Assembly: GCF_945859705.1 (NCBI RefSeq)
Contig: NC_079137.1
Coordinates: 78,389,150 to 78,453,149 of the forward strand
Direction of reading: 5' to 3'
DNA length: 64,000 nucleotides
From: Episyrphus balteatus
Taxonomy: Eukaryota; Arthropoda; Insecta; Diptera; Syrphidae
Both the position numbers and the translations under genes were made by a program. A model generated the notes under the pieces. It was not told the DNA's origin. It was given only the letters and a program-made list of their open reading frames with translations, and did not search any database. Positions 50,028-61,842 of this stretch are shown here, piece by piece (the stretch's first letter is position 1; the number at the start of each line of letters is the position of its first letter).

Positions 50028-50029
50028 TC

Positions 50030-51050
50030 TCCCTTTCATGCTCTTTATCTATAAATGTTCAAAGAATAAAAAAAGACTATTTAGTAAAAACACCGAAAAT
50101 GTCTTTTTTCTCTTTTTTGAATAGTTTTCATTAAATTTTTTTGCAATTTTGTAATATTAAAATTTTTTAAATGGATATAATATCAATAGGAAAATACAAA
50201 AAATAACTTAATAAAATTTTTCTAATTCAGCTTCATTTTCAAGTTATAGACAAAAACACAAAAAGTAACATTAAGAGTCGAAAATATTATACGTTACAAA
50301 AATTCTCATATCTTTATAGCATATCCATAGATTTTGAAAAAAATTATCTTGTTATCTTTGCACTACCCTTGAAAATATAAAACTATGAGGATTCGAAAGA
50401 TTTAAATTTTTTATTTCAGTAAGAAATTTGGTTTTCTTTAAAAAATCGATTTTTTAAAAGTTTTGATACATTGCATTTAAACCTCTGGAGTGATCCAAAA
50501 AAGTTTTTTTCAGAGTTTCGTGCTTATTTATTTGTTTAGATTAAGCGTTTATTACTCAAGATATACCAAGTATGCTAAGAAAAACAACGACAAATAACTT
50601 TGAAAAATTATATCTCGAAAACGTATCCATCGTAATTTTTTTTAAAGTGATTTCCGAGTTCCTGAGGTCAAAGTATTTAAGAAAAAAAAGTTAGATTTGG
50701 TGTCCATTTTGTCTTTAACACCTAAATTTTGACACCAATTAGATAATGGATATTAGATTTTGGACCTCAAAGGTTGAATGATCTCATTTTTTGAAGAGTT
50801 ACATGAAAGCTTGCATTTTGAAACCAATAATGATTTTATTTTATTTTGGGGTCCAATTTCGATTTTGGACAGCACAGACAAATATTTGAAATGTTTTTTT
50901 TTTCAAAAAGTTTCACCAGAGGTTCATTCAAATCTACATTTCGTCACCAAACGCGAACTTAGTGAATTTCTGTGCAGGTTTAAGACTCCTTAATTATGGC
51001 CAAAGTTTGTGAAATAGTTTTCTTTTCAATATTTTCAGAAGTACCTCCCA
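50030..51050. other. AT-rich stretch, no feature seen
   Basis: AT-rich, probably old repeat-derived DNA (for example ATCTCGAAAACGTATCCATC near 50613). The 71-codon frame at 50778-50993 is not recognised. Confidence 0.4.
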
Positions 51051-53838
51051 ACAACAATCCCATGTAAAAATTCGGCGGCTTCCATAAGGCCCATTTTTTT
51101 TTTTTTTAATTCGGAAAGCTTTAGTTTTTATAGGTAAAGTTTTAGGCTTATGCTTACACAAGTCCTGACGTCATATATAACGTCAAAGGAAAATTAATAT
51201 ATAAAAACTGAAATTATCGAAAGGCAAATGGTCAAATCGTTGTCCAGTTTAGTAACTAAAAGCCTTCCTTGTGGCATTCCATTTGAACTTTTTTTTTTTG
51301 CAGTCAAGTTAGAAAAAAAAAGCCTTTAAAGGCATTAAAATATCAAGAGCAAAATGCAAGTGTCTACATCGTTTCATTCATTTGCTAACTCAACTCTCTA
51401 TTGCTCCAGCAGTATAGTATGCAATCAAAGCTACAAGCAGATAGGGGACACATACAATTCAAAGGACTTTCCATTCCATTTTAGATTTTACACACAGACG
51501 GCACTAAAAGGATGAACAAAAATGACAAAAATAAAAATCTCCCAAAAATAAAAAAAAAAAAAAAAAAATTGAAGAAGCAATAGAGAAAGGCAAGACACAC
51601 AGAACAAGATCCATTTTGCTGTTTCCATATATACCCTCTCTCTCTGTGCAGCAGCAGGAGCAGAGTCTATTGTCCTTTGAGGACATCAGCAAATATACTT
51701 CTTCATTCTAATCAGCATTTCATAAGAAAAAGGAGAGAGGGACATTATTGAATCCTTTCACAAGGAAATAATTAAATTCTTAAAGCAAAGAAGAAAGTCA
51801 CAAAAAATATAGAAAGAGAAGGAGAGACGAAAAGAGGGAGAAAGAGAGACGTTTTTCCATTAAATATTGCAATGAATTTTATTTTCAGTCATCTCATCCT
51901 CTACTTTAATCATTTAATTTCCTTTTCTTTTTTTTTTTGATTTTCATGCGAATAAATATCCTTGGTCAGGACATGCTGTCAATAATTTTTATATAAAATT
52001 TTTTAATATCAGTTCTCTGCATTTTCAACTTTATTAACTGCTCTCTCGAAAGAAAAAAAAATCTGCAAAAAAAAAGTTAGTAGTTGTTGCAGGAAACAGG
52101 ATTCGTTGTTGACATACGAACGCTTTAAACTGCAGACATCTGCAGAGTAAAGAAGGAAAAAAAAAAATCTATATACACTCTTACAACATTGAGAAAAAGA
52201 AATTACTTGTATACTATTAAGGATATTTTCCGGAAGAATCCTGTCAAAAACAACTGCAAGCCACGCAGGATGCTCTAGAGGAAGTTATGACACAGGACTT
52301 CTTTTTTTATATATAGAACAGGAGGATACCTCTCGCTATACAAAAAAAAAGGTATAAAAAAAAGCTAGAAAACTCTGCGTGTGCTATGTGACAATTTTTC
52401 CACTTCACTTCTGCTCTCGGAAGAGAAGTGAAAACGAATTAAAAAAAAATAAAATAAAAATAAAAAATGATTGCAAGAAGCAATATCCTTTCGTCCCTTC
52501 TCACTTTTTTCGAAGAGAAAAAAAAAGGTAATGTGAGTGACTTTTTTCCTTCGGTTCAACTTTCCACCTGATGTACTTGTCCTGGTACTTGCTGGCTGCT
52601 TGTACCGTTCAGGATCACATTATTGACACCGCTTATTTTCTGATAGCGGCAAATCTGTCTATGACAAGGATACCACACCACTAAAGGATATATATTCGCA
52701 GAGTGAGAGTAAGAAAGGAAAAGAAAAATTCTCGATGATGAAGGACATTTCTGGGGGAAACTCCCGCGTGCGTCCCTTCTGCAGCCAGGACCAGGAGTAG
52801 TACCATATGAGATGATGTGGGATTTTTTGTTGTTGTTGTTTTTGCTTTTTATCATCAATTAGACACGGCGAGCAATCACAATTGTGGGGGTTATCCTTGT
52901 GATAGACTGACTGTCGACTGTCGACTGTCTCCTTTGGCAGGATATTCGTGTGAGTGTGTGGAAAAAGGCAGTAAATGGTTTTAATTTTACAGTCGACTTG
53001 ATCTACGGCTTCAATTCGCCAAATTCGAGGGTGTGGCAACGAGTGATTCAATGATGGTCATGACGTTGTTGATGATGATGATGATGATGATGGCAGCAGG
53101 AGGCATGCAGCATCATCATCAACATCATCAGTTGACTGCTTGGTATATCCTTGTGATATATCCCGGAAGCAAGTCATTTGTGATATTGGTGGTATTTTTG
53201 CTTCTTTTTTTGTCTTGTTCTCCTTTTCGTTCTCTTTGAGCTTTTCGATGATGTAGCACTTTTTTCGTTAATATTCTTTTGCAATTTTGTCGACTGTGGA
53301 CTGTTGGTTGAGTTGATTTTTTTAGGAACGAATTGAATTCGGTCCAGGATTTGGTCTAATATATTATTAAATGAAATTATATTCTTAAGGTCATTTCCTA
53401 GACCGTAAAAAAATTTGTGGTAAAAAAGGGGAGTACAAAATATCCTTGAAAATTATTATTGACTTGACAGGATTAAATATGAAAATTTTCTTCAACAAAT
53501 TTTTTAATATGTCAGCGAAAAAATTTAAAAAGAAGAACAGAAAAACGAAAATATAATAATTATTATGTGCTACTGTGTGATTATGTGAAGGAAGGGAAAC
53601 ATAATTAGATTTTTACAGAGTTCCGCATTTTTCATCGTCGGAAATTAATTTCTGTGGAAAATTATGCAGATCTTTTGAAATTGTTTTTTTTTTATTCTGT
53701 CGGTTTCTTTGGCATGGAATTTTTTTTAAATATATAGGAATTAATAAAACAAAGTATTTAATTCAGTGGCAACCCTATGAAGTAACAATTGTGGTTTCAG
53801 TCAAATGTTTGGTAATCGACAAGAAAAAATAAAAAAAA
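51051..53838. other. Higher-complexity DNA with purine-rich tract, no gene recognised
   Basis: A GA-rich purine tract runs at about 51792-51848, and a (GAT)n microsatellite at about 53070-53092. The 130-codon minus-strand frame at 52659-53051 and its neighbours lack domains and overlap one another. Regulatory function is possible. Confidence 0.35.
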
Positions 53839-53840
53839 AG

Positions 53841-54274
53841 AATTTTTTTCTAGTTTATTTAAATTTATCTCAAAAATTCGTAGAAAAAAAACTAACTTTG
53901 GATCCCGATATTGCCACAATGACAAAACGTAGCAGCCTTTGGCTTTCAGTTATCAAAAGAGCTCTACAAGACCATTCGAATAAGTACCATTTTCAAAACT
54001 CTATCAAAACTGTGAGGCTTCCAAACGTTTTTTTAAGTTAATCCTGCCTATATGAGAGAAGCCAAGACTTGCGGTTGAATAATGCCTCTGAAAAGTTGTC
54101 AAAAGAATGACAATCGTCAGGAACCAATTTTTTTTTCTCATTTGTTTAAATTTATCTAAAAAAAAATTGTAGAAAAAAACAAACATTGGATGCAGATATC
54201 TCCAGAATTAAGACTCGCAGCAGTATTTAGTTTTCAGTTATGAAAAGAGCTTTACAAGACCTTTCAAATGATCC
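53841..54274 (+). repeat. Diverged direct repeat, ~288-bp period
   Basis: Two blocks, 53841-53984 and 54125-54274, align with shared TTTAAATTTATCT, GTAGAAAAAAAC and TTTCAGTTAT..AAAAGAGCT.TACAAGACC segments, offset by 287-288 bp. They differ at many positions. The repeat lies just upstream of the candidate peptide gene. Confidence 0.7.
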
Positions 54275-54572
54275 CAATGTTTACTATTCTATTGCATTAT
54301 TTACATCCAATAACACCCCATGGACTTTACACTATTCAATTTTCGATTTATAAATACACCCAAACTTTCTATGCGCGATGTTGTAAGACCATTAAACCCA
54401 TTATTCAAAATTTCGAACGCCAAACGCCATTCGTTTTATTAAATCCAGCCTCTTTTGATGACGCGAGTTGCTCTATGGCGACAGCCATATATCATTTTGT
54501 GTGTGCATGTGTAGGTACCGTAACTTTGTGGGACATCATAAACCAAAAGATGACACTTCATAGGCAAATCAG

Positions 54573-54580
54573 TATATAAA
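54573..54580 (+). promoter_or_regulatory. Candidate TATA box (TATATAAA)
   Basis: TATATAAA lies 123-130 bp upstream of the candidate start codon at 54703. A start site about 30 bp downstream (near 54603) would leave a ~100-nt leader, a normal arrangement for small single-exon insect secreted-peptide genes. In AT-rich DNA such octamers are also common by chance. Confidence 0.35.
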
Positions 54581-54702
54581 TGCTCGCATTCCAGGCGTGT
54601 GGTTTTTGCGTGAAATAACCTGATAAATTAAAATAAAAAAGAGAAAACCAAGAAAAAATCTAACAAGACAAATAATAAATCGGAGTCACATTAAATTCTT
54701 GG

Positions 54703-54960
54703 ATGCATCTTCTATCTGCGATATGTCTTCTCCCGCCGCTGTTAGCCGTGGGCCTGACGCTTTCACACGTGGTTGCCATTAAGAATGTCGCCAAATCTTT
54801 CATGACAGTTCGAACGATGACTACGAGAGAGGAAGAGAAGGCAACGCTAAAGGACGCACATGAGGTGGAGATGATACATCATTTATTCACATATGCGACG
54901 AGACTCATTCATTCCCTCAGAAACATGGTCCGGGACCGTTTGTCATTGACAGCAGCATAG
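54703..54960 (+). CDS. Candidate small secreted peptide, 85 aa, unknown family
   Basis: The frame opens at the first Met after an in-frame TAA at 54676-54678 and ends at TAG. Residues 1-25 look like a signal peptide: a short start, a hydrophobic core rich in Leu/Ala (LLSAICLLPPLLAVGLTL), then SHVVA, a plausible cleavage site after Ala25. The remaining ~60 residues are polar, without cysteine, and include a Glu/Lys-rich middle (REEEKATLKDAHEVE) and a helix-prone C-terminal part (HHLFTYATRLIHSL..) that could be amphipathic. Codon third positions are clearly more GC-rich than the surrounding DNA, unlike every other short frame here. A TATA box lies 130 bp upstream. Against it: a weak start context (T at -3), no clear AATAAA soon after the stop, and no family I recognise. 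A chance frame remains possible. Confidence 0.4.
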   Translation: MHLLSAICLLPPLLAVGLTLSHVVAIKNVAKSFMTVRTMTTREEEKATLKDAHEVEMIHHLFTYATRLIHSLRNMVRDRLSLTAA

Positions 54961-54964
54961 TGCC

Positions 54965-56870
54965 TCCTTAATTAGCATTTTAGGACAGAACATCATCACA
55001 ATCTATCTCTTTCCCTCTCTCATTCTCTCTCTCCCTTGAATGCAGCTTCTCTCTTTGCCTTTGATTTCAAACTTGTGTACATTGTACCGAGCTATTAATC
55101 ATTTCTTGAGTTACAAACAGCTTTAAACTGTCTCCAGGGCGATACCCATCATATATGAATTGGGATATAGACGGGCGGCACACTGGAAACGATATAGAAG
55201 AGGGCAACACACAGAAGTTGCTTTCGAAATTCTGGCCAAACTCTCTGTGTGGATGCTTTGGTCTGATGGTCGGATCTGGTGTGTATATTGATGATGGACA
55301 TTTGGGTTAAACATATTGAATGGCGTTGGGGGGAATTGATGATGTTGGTGGTGTTTGTGTGTGGATGATGCATCTTCCCAAGACATCATCTCTCTCTGGG
55401 AAATAATTCATGCATCCTTCAGTTGCATCATTGACCAATACCAAGGGCTGGTTAAGTGGTTGTTAATGCAACAGGACGAGAGAGAGGTTGCTTGGTTGGT
55501 CCTCCTGATACAAGATTTCAATTGAAATTTCAAATATCCAAACCTATTTTCTCTCTTGATGACGATAATGACCAAGGATCTTACAATATATATACAAATA
55601 TCTACCATACCGTCATCAGGATAAGGTGCGGCGAGAATGTTTTGGTTATTGGAAGATTGCAATACAATAACAAAAATTTCATCACCCATCGATATGAAAG
55701 GGAGAGAGGTCATCTTCAATTCTCTCTCGATAAAACCTATACAATATAAAGAGAAAACCATCATGATGGTTGAGGAGGGGGGGAGGGGGGTTTGAAATGT
55801 ATTGAAATTGATTTATTCAAATTAAATACTTGGATTTATGAAAAATTCATTTGCCTTTATACCCCAGTATTCATATATCTCAGATCCCAGAGTGGTGTTC
55901 AAGGAAAATTTCGAACACCCGCTTTCTCTCCCTGTCCCCTTCCAATCAAGTCAAATCATCAGGATACTTCGATGACGATATGATTTAAGGATTTAAAGAA
56001 TCATTTTTGGCTCTTTAAAATCTCTGAGAAACACACAAAAGTCTGTCTCCATTAAAGCGGAAATAGATAGTTAAATTGGATTTGTCTGTGGCTTAAGTGG
56101 AATTATATATTTCTATCTCTTTCTTGAGTCGGAATTTGTTCGGGAATATTTGAAAAGTGGGGAGGGGGAATATAATTTTTTTTTTTCTGCATCTAACAAC
56201 AAAATGTAGGAATTTTCAAATGAATGAATGCGGATTAAGGGTTTAAAAGATGAATATATTTCGAATATTCGAATGAGAAAGTAATGTGACCAAGTTAGTT
56301 ATCATCTGATAAATCGTTTGATAGTTTTGACTTGATGAAGGGGTATAAGAAGTATATGCAGAACACTTCTAGAACATTGCAAGATTGCAAAGCATTAAAC
56401 AATATTTTTTTAATGCATGACTTTTAATCCAGAGGGCTACATATTCAATTCAATGTGATGTAGTATAGCCTATAACCAGCGGACAAGCAAGACGTTTTCA
56501 ACAATACTTCTTTTTTTTAAATTATAAGGAGTAGTTTAGAAGTTATGAGGGAATAAACATGTAAACCGAATGACCTCATAACATCATCATTTTGTTTATT
56601 CGTAGATGAGCAAAGCGACTAACATAGCCTCGATAAAAAAGCCTTTAAAAATTAAGTATTTGAAATTTTATTAAATATTTAACTCCTGTTCCAATCTGTG
56701 AAGTAAAATCGGTTACAAGAACCTCCAATCAGGGTAACCAGATTTTCATTTAAGTCGTTAGAAAAGCTACTCAATAATTAAAAATTTTACATCACTTAGT
56801 TATAGATGTGTTTTCTATTGCAATATTATGGTTTGGCGGTTGAAAATAATAAAAAACAAAAAAATATTAA
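54965..56870. other. Mixed DNA, no gene recognised
   Basis: Higher complexity to about 56.2 kb, then AT-rich. Overlapping opposite-strand frames at 55408-55764 (minus) and 55456-55749 (plus) have mixed composition but no recognisable domain. A CT-rich run lies near 55012-55034 and a G-rich block near 55773-55791. Confidence 0.3.
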
Positions 56871-56876
56871 AAAAAA

Positions 56877-57542
56877 TGGCGCCCAACTCAAAATTTCAAA
56901 ATACTATTTATTTTATATGAAAACAGGGCTGTTATATCTTAGATATATTTTTTTCTTTTTTTAAAATCGATTACACAAATTTAAACTCATTCTTTCCAAT
57001 AAACTTAGTTGTTTCAAAACGGTTATTTTTAATGATGATAAGGTCTCCCAAGGTTTTGAGGTGATTCAGATATTATCTTATTTTTTCAAAGAATTGAATT
57101 TGGTTTTCATTTGGGCACCATTAATAACATTCAGATGATAAAATACAAAGATTTAACAATGAGTGCCTTAGAATCTTAGCAGATGGCTACATCAAATTTC
57201 ATCAGGCAGAGCACAGAGGAACTTGGTTTTAGCCTAGTGGTTATTTTGGTTTTCATTTGGGCGCCAATTTTAAAAGAGCCAATTTAATATTTTATTGAAT
57301 GTTTCTTAATATCTGTTTTTTAACTCATTTAAAAAAAAAGGATCCTAAGCCATTAAGTTCTTTTTTATTTATTTTAAGGAAAAGTATTTGAAATTTTTCG
57401 TTGGGCGCCATTTTTAAAGCACTTATCTGGTTCTAGCCAAATGAATCCTACTCCTCATGTTTTTGAGCTATTTAAGTGTCATTTTGTTTTTTATAATTAT
57501 GTTACTCAAAGAAAAAAGCTTTGGGTCACCAGTTGGGCGCCA
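56877..57542. repeat. Core-motif array I (GTTGGGCGCCA, ~140-bp spacing)
   Basis: Cores lie at 56877-56887 (minus), 57110-57120 (two mismatches), 57256-57266 (one mismatch), 57400-57410 and 57532-57542 (plus). The plus-strand spacings are 146, 144 and 132 bp. Most are preceded by GGTTTTCA or TTTTTC and followed by a T-rich/AAT flank. Between the cores the sequence has largely diverged, so the short core is far better preserved than the rest of the unit. Confidence 0.85.
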
Positions 57543-57544
57543 CT

Positions 57545-59010
57545 TTCAATGGAAAGAAAAAGTTAAAGGATAGTAGACATAATTCTTTTGGTGAACCTTT
57601 TCTTCTCTTAAACTAAAATATAAATTTCTCTCTTTTTTTGCTTAGTTGTAAAGCAGAAAACTTACTCTATTTTTGGAATGTAAGGAATAAGCTCCAGAAA
57701 CACATATTTACTTACTTATATTTATTTTAACACTTAATTTTGTGTTTTATTAAGCTTCGAAGAATGCTTTTTCGAAGTTTTTAGTCTTGAGACAAAAATT
57801 GCATAGACCAATTCTTTCTTAAGGACGCTCAAAAATTCGAACTTGCCTATTTTTACCAGACAAACAAAACTCCAAACAATCATCTTCGAAGAAAAATCTT
57901 TAAAAAAAGTCTCCAACACTCTCAAAAAGGCTTAAAAGAAGAAGAATAAGACAAACAAACAAACAATTTAAAGAATCCACCTTCTCCTTATGTAGAATTA
58001 ATTTTACTTTCGGTATCATTCTTTTACAAAGTCACAGCATAAAAGTGAAACGACCGACCTACCCAACCAACAACAAAATCTGTCAACAACGCATTTATAC
58101 GCATTAAGCAAAAACTTGTCTTTTAACTTGAATCCGTCAATAACGATCGCATCTTCTTGGCCAATGCAACAGAGTGCCCATATGTCAACAACGAATTGAT
58201 GTTGATGATGATGATGATGATGCCTCTGTCGATCGATTGGATCAATTCCATCTTTGCAATGCCAATAGATGGATGGATGATGTTGAAAGACGTGTCGCAA
58301 TGCTGCTAATGACTTTCATTGCCAAACAAAAAAAGGCAACAAAATCTTACCTCACTGCATTAGCTAACAGAGAGAGAGAAGCCCTCTTTATAGCCAATCC
58401 CTTTTTTGTATCTTTTTTTTTTGTTTTGTGTGTGCAAAATCTTAACTTGGATGTTTTGCCCTCAAACAATTTGTACAATTAACGTTCCAATGTGCGCGCG
58501 TACTTTTCAATCATCGATCTCGGGCATTTTTATACACACAACAAACATCTTTTATTCGCCTCATGAAACGATGCGACGACGCGACGCGCACACAATCACG
58601 ATGCAATAGTTTTTTTTTTCTGCTTTGTTTCTTGATTAAACGCACTTTAAGTCTTCTCGCATCTTCAACAATCAGCACCAAGTATAGGTTTTTAGGTAAA
58701 GAGAGAGGTAGGTTGTTGAGTCTTTAAGGGCTTGACTTAAAGTCACGCACTTAGATATTCTGAGCCATACGGCACAGGAAGGAAAACAAAAAAAAAGAAA
58801 AAAAACTTGTCGTCTTCGATTCGCTTGGTATTTCAACGCATCATTGTCATCTGGATGGATTTTTTCTTTCAATAAACAGACTTTTAAACAAAGAAGCTTC
58901 AAAAAAGGGTTGCCAATGAGTGGATATGTTTGATATTTTGAACGACAAATTTTAGTAAACAATTTTAGAGCAATTTTAGTAGTTAATTTAGCATAATAAG
59001 TGATTTTGGT
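57545..59010. other. Higher-complexity DNA between motif arrays, no gene recognised
   Basis: This ~1.47-kb interval lacks core motifs. It contains a (GAT)n run at about 58199-58221 and CG-containing patches near 58495-58600. Overlapping frames on both strands (58016-58300 minus and 58174-58482 plus) cross the trinucleotide run and are not supported. Confidence 0.35.
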
Positions 59011-59015
59011 TTTCA

Positions 59016-59479
59016 GTTGGGCGCCATTTAAAAACGATCAAGTTTACTATAAGAGTGAATATGTCTCAAAAGTGTTTATTTTACTCGGTCTTTTGTTAGC
59101 AAAAGGATAGTAAGCTTTAACTCTCTTATTTATCTGTTTCTGTTCATAAAAAATCGTTTGGAAGTTTTTCGTTGGGCGCCATTTTTAATCAAAAAGTTTA
59201 TTTTATGAAAGAATGTGACATAAATATGTGTTTTTACTAGATATTTTTTGAACTGAAGGATAACAAGCCTTATCTCTTTTTTCTTATCTGTTTCTTTATG
59301 AAAAATCGTGTTAAAGTTTTTCGTTGGGCGCCATTTTTAATCGAAAAAATTTATTTTATGAAAGAATGTGACATTTAAATATATGTTTTTACTCGATATT
59401 TTTTGAACTGAAGGGTATTTAGCTCTAATTCATCTCTTAAAAGAAAAAAAAACAATTCAAGGTTTGCCGTTGGGCGCCA
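59016..59479 (+). repeat. Core-motif array II (four exact cores, 146-155-bp spacing)
   Basis: Exact GTTGGGCGCCA copies lie at 59016-59026, 59171-59181, 59323-59333 and 59469-59479, all on the plus strand, with spacings of 155, 152 and 146 bp. The second and third units are near-identical over most of their length, sharing TTATGAAAGAATGTGACAT and GATATTTTTTGAACTGAAGG. The first and fourth are much more diverged outside the core. The last three cores carry the preceding C (CGTTGGGCGCCA). Confidence 0.92.
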
Positions 59480-59481
59480 TT

Positions 59482-61215
59482 TTTCATGTACTTACGAGAT
59501 GAAATACGTGTTTTTAGTTCAATATTATATTTTTTTTAATGAATAAAGTAGAATTTACTCTGCTCCTATTTAATCTAGTTTATTTTGTTTAATCTGCTAC
59601 ATCCCCCCCCCCCCCCCTCCAAACCATACCCCTCCTCTATAATGTATTTTATAAATAAATCAAGTTTTTTCGGGATGAATTCCTTCTTGGTTTGGTTTCG
59701 AAGTCACATAGCGTTTTGAAACAAGTACAAAATAACTCTTCAAAAAAACTCTCTATGGCAACCCTATTTTATCTCTAAAAGTCGGCGAATATGCTTGAAA
59801 GATACCCTTTTGACAACTTTTTTCTGTGTTGTGGTTCAGATCTTGCTTGCTGTTGATCATCATCAAACGAGTCATTGAGTCAAAAGAGAGGCTGATATAC
59901 TCTAAAAACTACATCGACGACGACGACGACTCGACGCGACATTGAAGGTTGACTTTTTTGTGCACATCGCAAACGCACATCAGCCAGCACATAGCTCGCA
60001 GCAAAGTGTCACATGAGCATAAATAATGCAACTTTTTTCGGCTCTCATGCGTCGCGTAATTGGAACACGCAGATGATTTATGTCGCAACAAATTGATGTG
60101 CATCCATTTAGCTTTATACTTTGCTGTGACTGTCAGACTTGTGTGTGTGTGTCTGGGTTGATTTGGAAAAGCAAGCAAAATAGCTAGTCGTTGTCGTCCA
60201 TCCGTTTTCCAAATGACTGAATGGCGTTGATGAGAATCGAATGTGACACAAACGATCAAAAGGTCAACCGACCATGATACCATACCACGTCTGCACTACG
60301 GCTCACATAAACTTTTTCCCAAAATATGACAAAAAACACAACTCTTCAAAAAATAGGGTTTCCAACCCCTTTAGGTTGTAATTTTTCTTGTTTTTTTTTT
60401 AGTCAAATTGTCACACACTTTAGACAACTTCATACGAGTGGATGGATGATGGTAAAGGCAATGGCAATATGTAAGCAAGGATAGCTTGTTCAACCCTTAA
60501 ATTGAAAGTTTCTACTCATCCTTTCGTCGTGCTTCCAAAAAAAAAACCTTAAAAACTCGAAAAAGTATGTATGACAGGCGAGGCTATAAAGAACTTCATT
60601 TAACTCTCTTCTTGCTCTATAGACTAGTTTCTGATGATGGAATCGATGTAACTACGATTTGGCGTTTTTTTTTTTTTCGTCATGTTTTTTTTTTGTCAAA
60701 TTTTCGTGAGAGATGACGACTGGCGATAAAACTTGGGCACGTGACCGTAGGCGATTTTTTTGTGTTGTTGTTTTTATTGTATTCTGTTTGTAATTCAAGA
60801 AGTTATATCTTATATGACATTGTTAACGATGTTTAAGATTGTTAACTATCCCCGAATATAGTATTCTTAAGGGTGAGTGTGTGTGTTGGTCTCTCGGTCT
60901 CGGAGGTTGTTGATCGGGCGTCTTGATTAGATTAAACGATGAAAAGACACAAACACCGTACGTGCGTTTCATGGTTTTTATATTATTTTGGGAGTTTTTT
61001 TTTCAGCTTGTCCTTAATGAGAGCAGTAATTACAAGGTAGTTAAAAGAATTCCTTTTTTTGAGGACATTTTTTTTTTTTTTTTTTTTGGAAAAGGGTGGT
61101 GAAGTTTTTTGGGTTGAAGGGCAGTGATTCGTTTTTAATATGTAATTGGAAAGTTCCGGACTGTGGGAAGAAAGTTGTTCAATCAGGAAACATTATAGAA
61201 TCTTTCTAGAAGGTT
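59482..61215. other. Higher-complexity DNA, no gene recognised
   Basis: A C14-type run lies near 59604-59618, CGACGACGACGAC at about 59915-59931, and T tracts at about 60666-60679 and 61069-61087. The 124-codon minus-strand frame at 59909-60283 has no recognised domain. Confidence 0.35.
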
Positions 61216-61218
61216 TGC

Positions 61219-61708
61219 GTTGGGCGCCATTTTCAATTTGTATCCAAGCATTTACGTACTTAGGTGGTTTTCAGTATAACTTGGATAATGGTTGATCTTC
61301 TATGGTAAAATTGAATAAGTTGTTTAAAAAATTGAAAATGGCGCCCAACGCAAAAAATTTAAACAAGTAGTTTACATGCTAATTTGGTTTTCAGTTGGGC
61401 GCCATTTTTAATAGAAGAAGCTCATTTTATGTGAAAAAAATTTCCTCAAGTATTCTTATTTGAACTGACACTTGAAAGATTGAATTATAATCCATCTGAG
61501 AAGCATTTTTCGTCAACACGTCGAAAAAGGAATTTGAGAGTTTTTGGAATGACATCTGGTTTGTTATCCAATCTCTGAATACTTGAATCGTGAGATGATA
61601 TCAAACATAGATTTAATGAGATATGGTTTGGTTTTTGAATTGAAAACTCGTTTAAATCCCATCAGAGTGACAAACAAAGATGTAATTTGGGTTTCCAGTT
61701 GGGCGCCA
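61219..61708. repeat. Core-motif array III (mixed orientation)
   Basis: Exact cores lie at 61219-61229 (plus), 61339-61349 (minus), 61394-61404 (plus) and 61698-61708 (plus). The last step, 304 bp, is twice 152. A weak decayed core (GAGTTTTTGGAATGACAT) lies near the expected midpoint, about 61537. The first two cores face each other with matched GCGTTGGGCGCCATTTTCAA flanks, forming a 20-bp inverted pair. Confidence 0.85.
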
Positions 61709-61842
61709 TTTTTATTCATCGGCTAACCTAAGGTCTTGAACAGAAAACTTTTTCAGAGAGGACTCCTGTAGATTCTTCAATATATTTTTGTATTAGACAT
61801 TAAATTAGAATGCTTAAAAATATTTCTATTCAAAATAATAAC

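Noticed and set aside
52659..53051. 130-codon minus-strand frame
   Set aside because: Mixed, partly low-complexity residues (a Lys/Gln run), no domain, and it overlaps other frames of similar length.
55408..55764. Overlapping frames on both strands (97 and 118 codons)
   Set aside because: Each mirrors the other's open stretch; neither shows a recognisable motif, so chance openness is likelier.
59909..60283. 124-codon minus-strand frame with several cysteines
   Set aside because: Cysteines are scattered without a known spacing pattern and the frame ends in a Ser run made by a CGA trinucleotide repeat.
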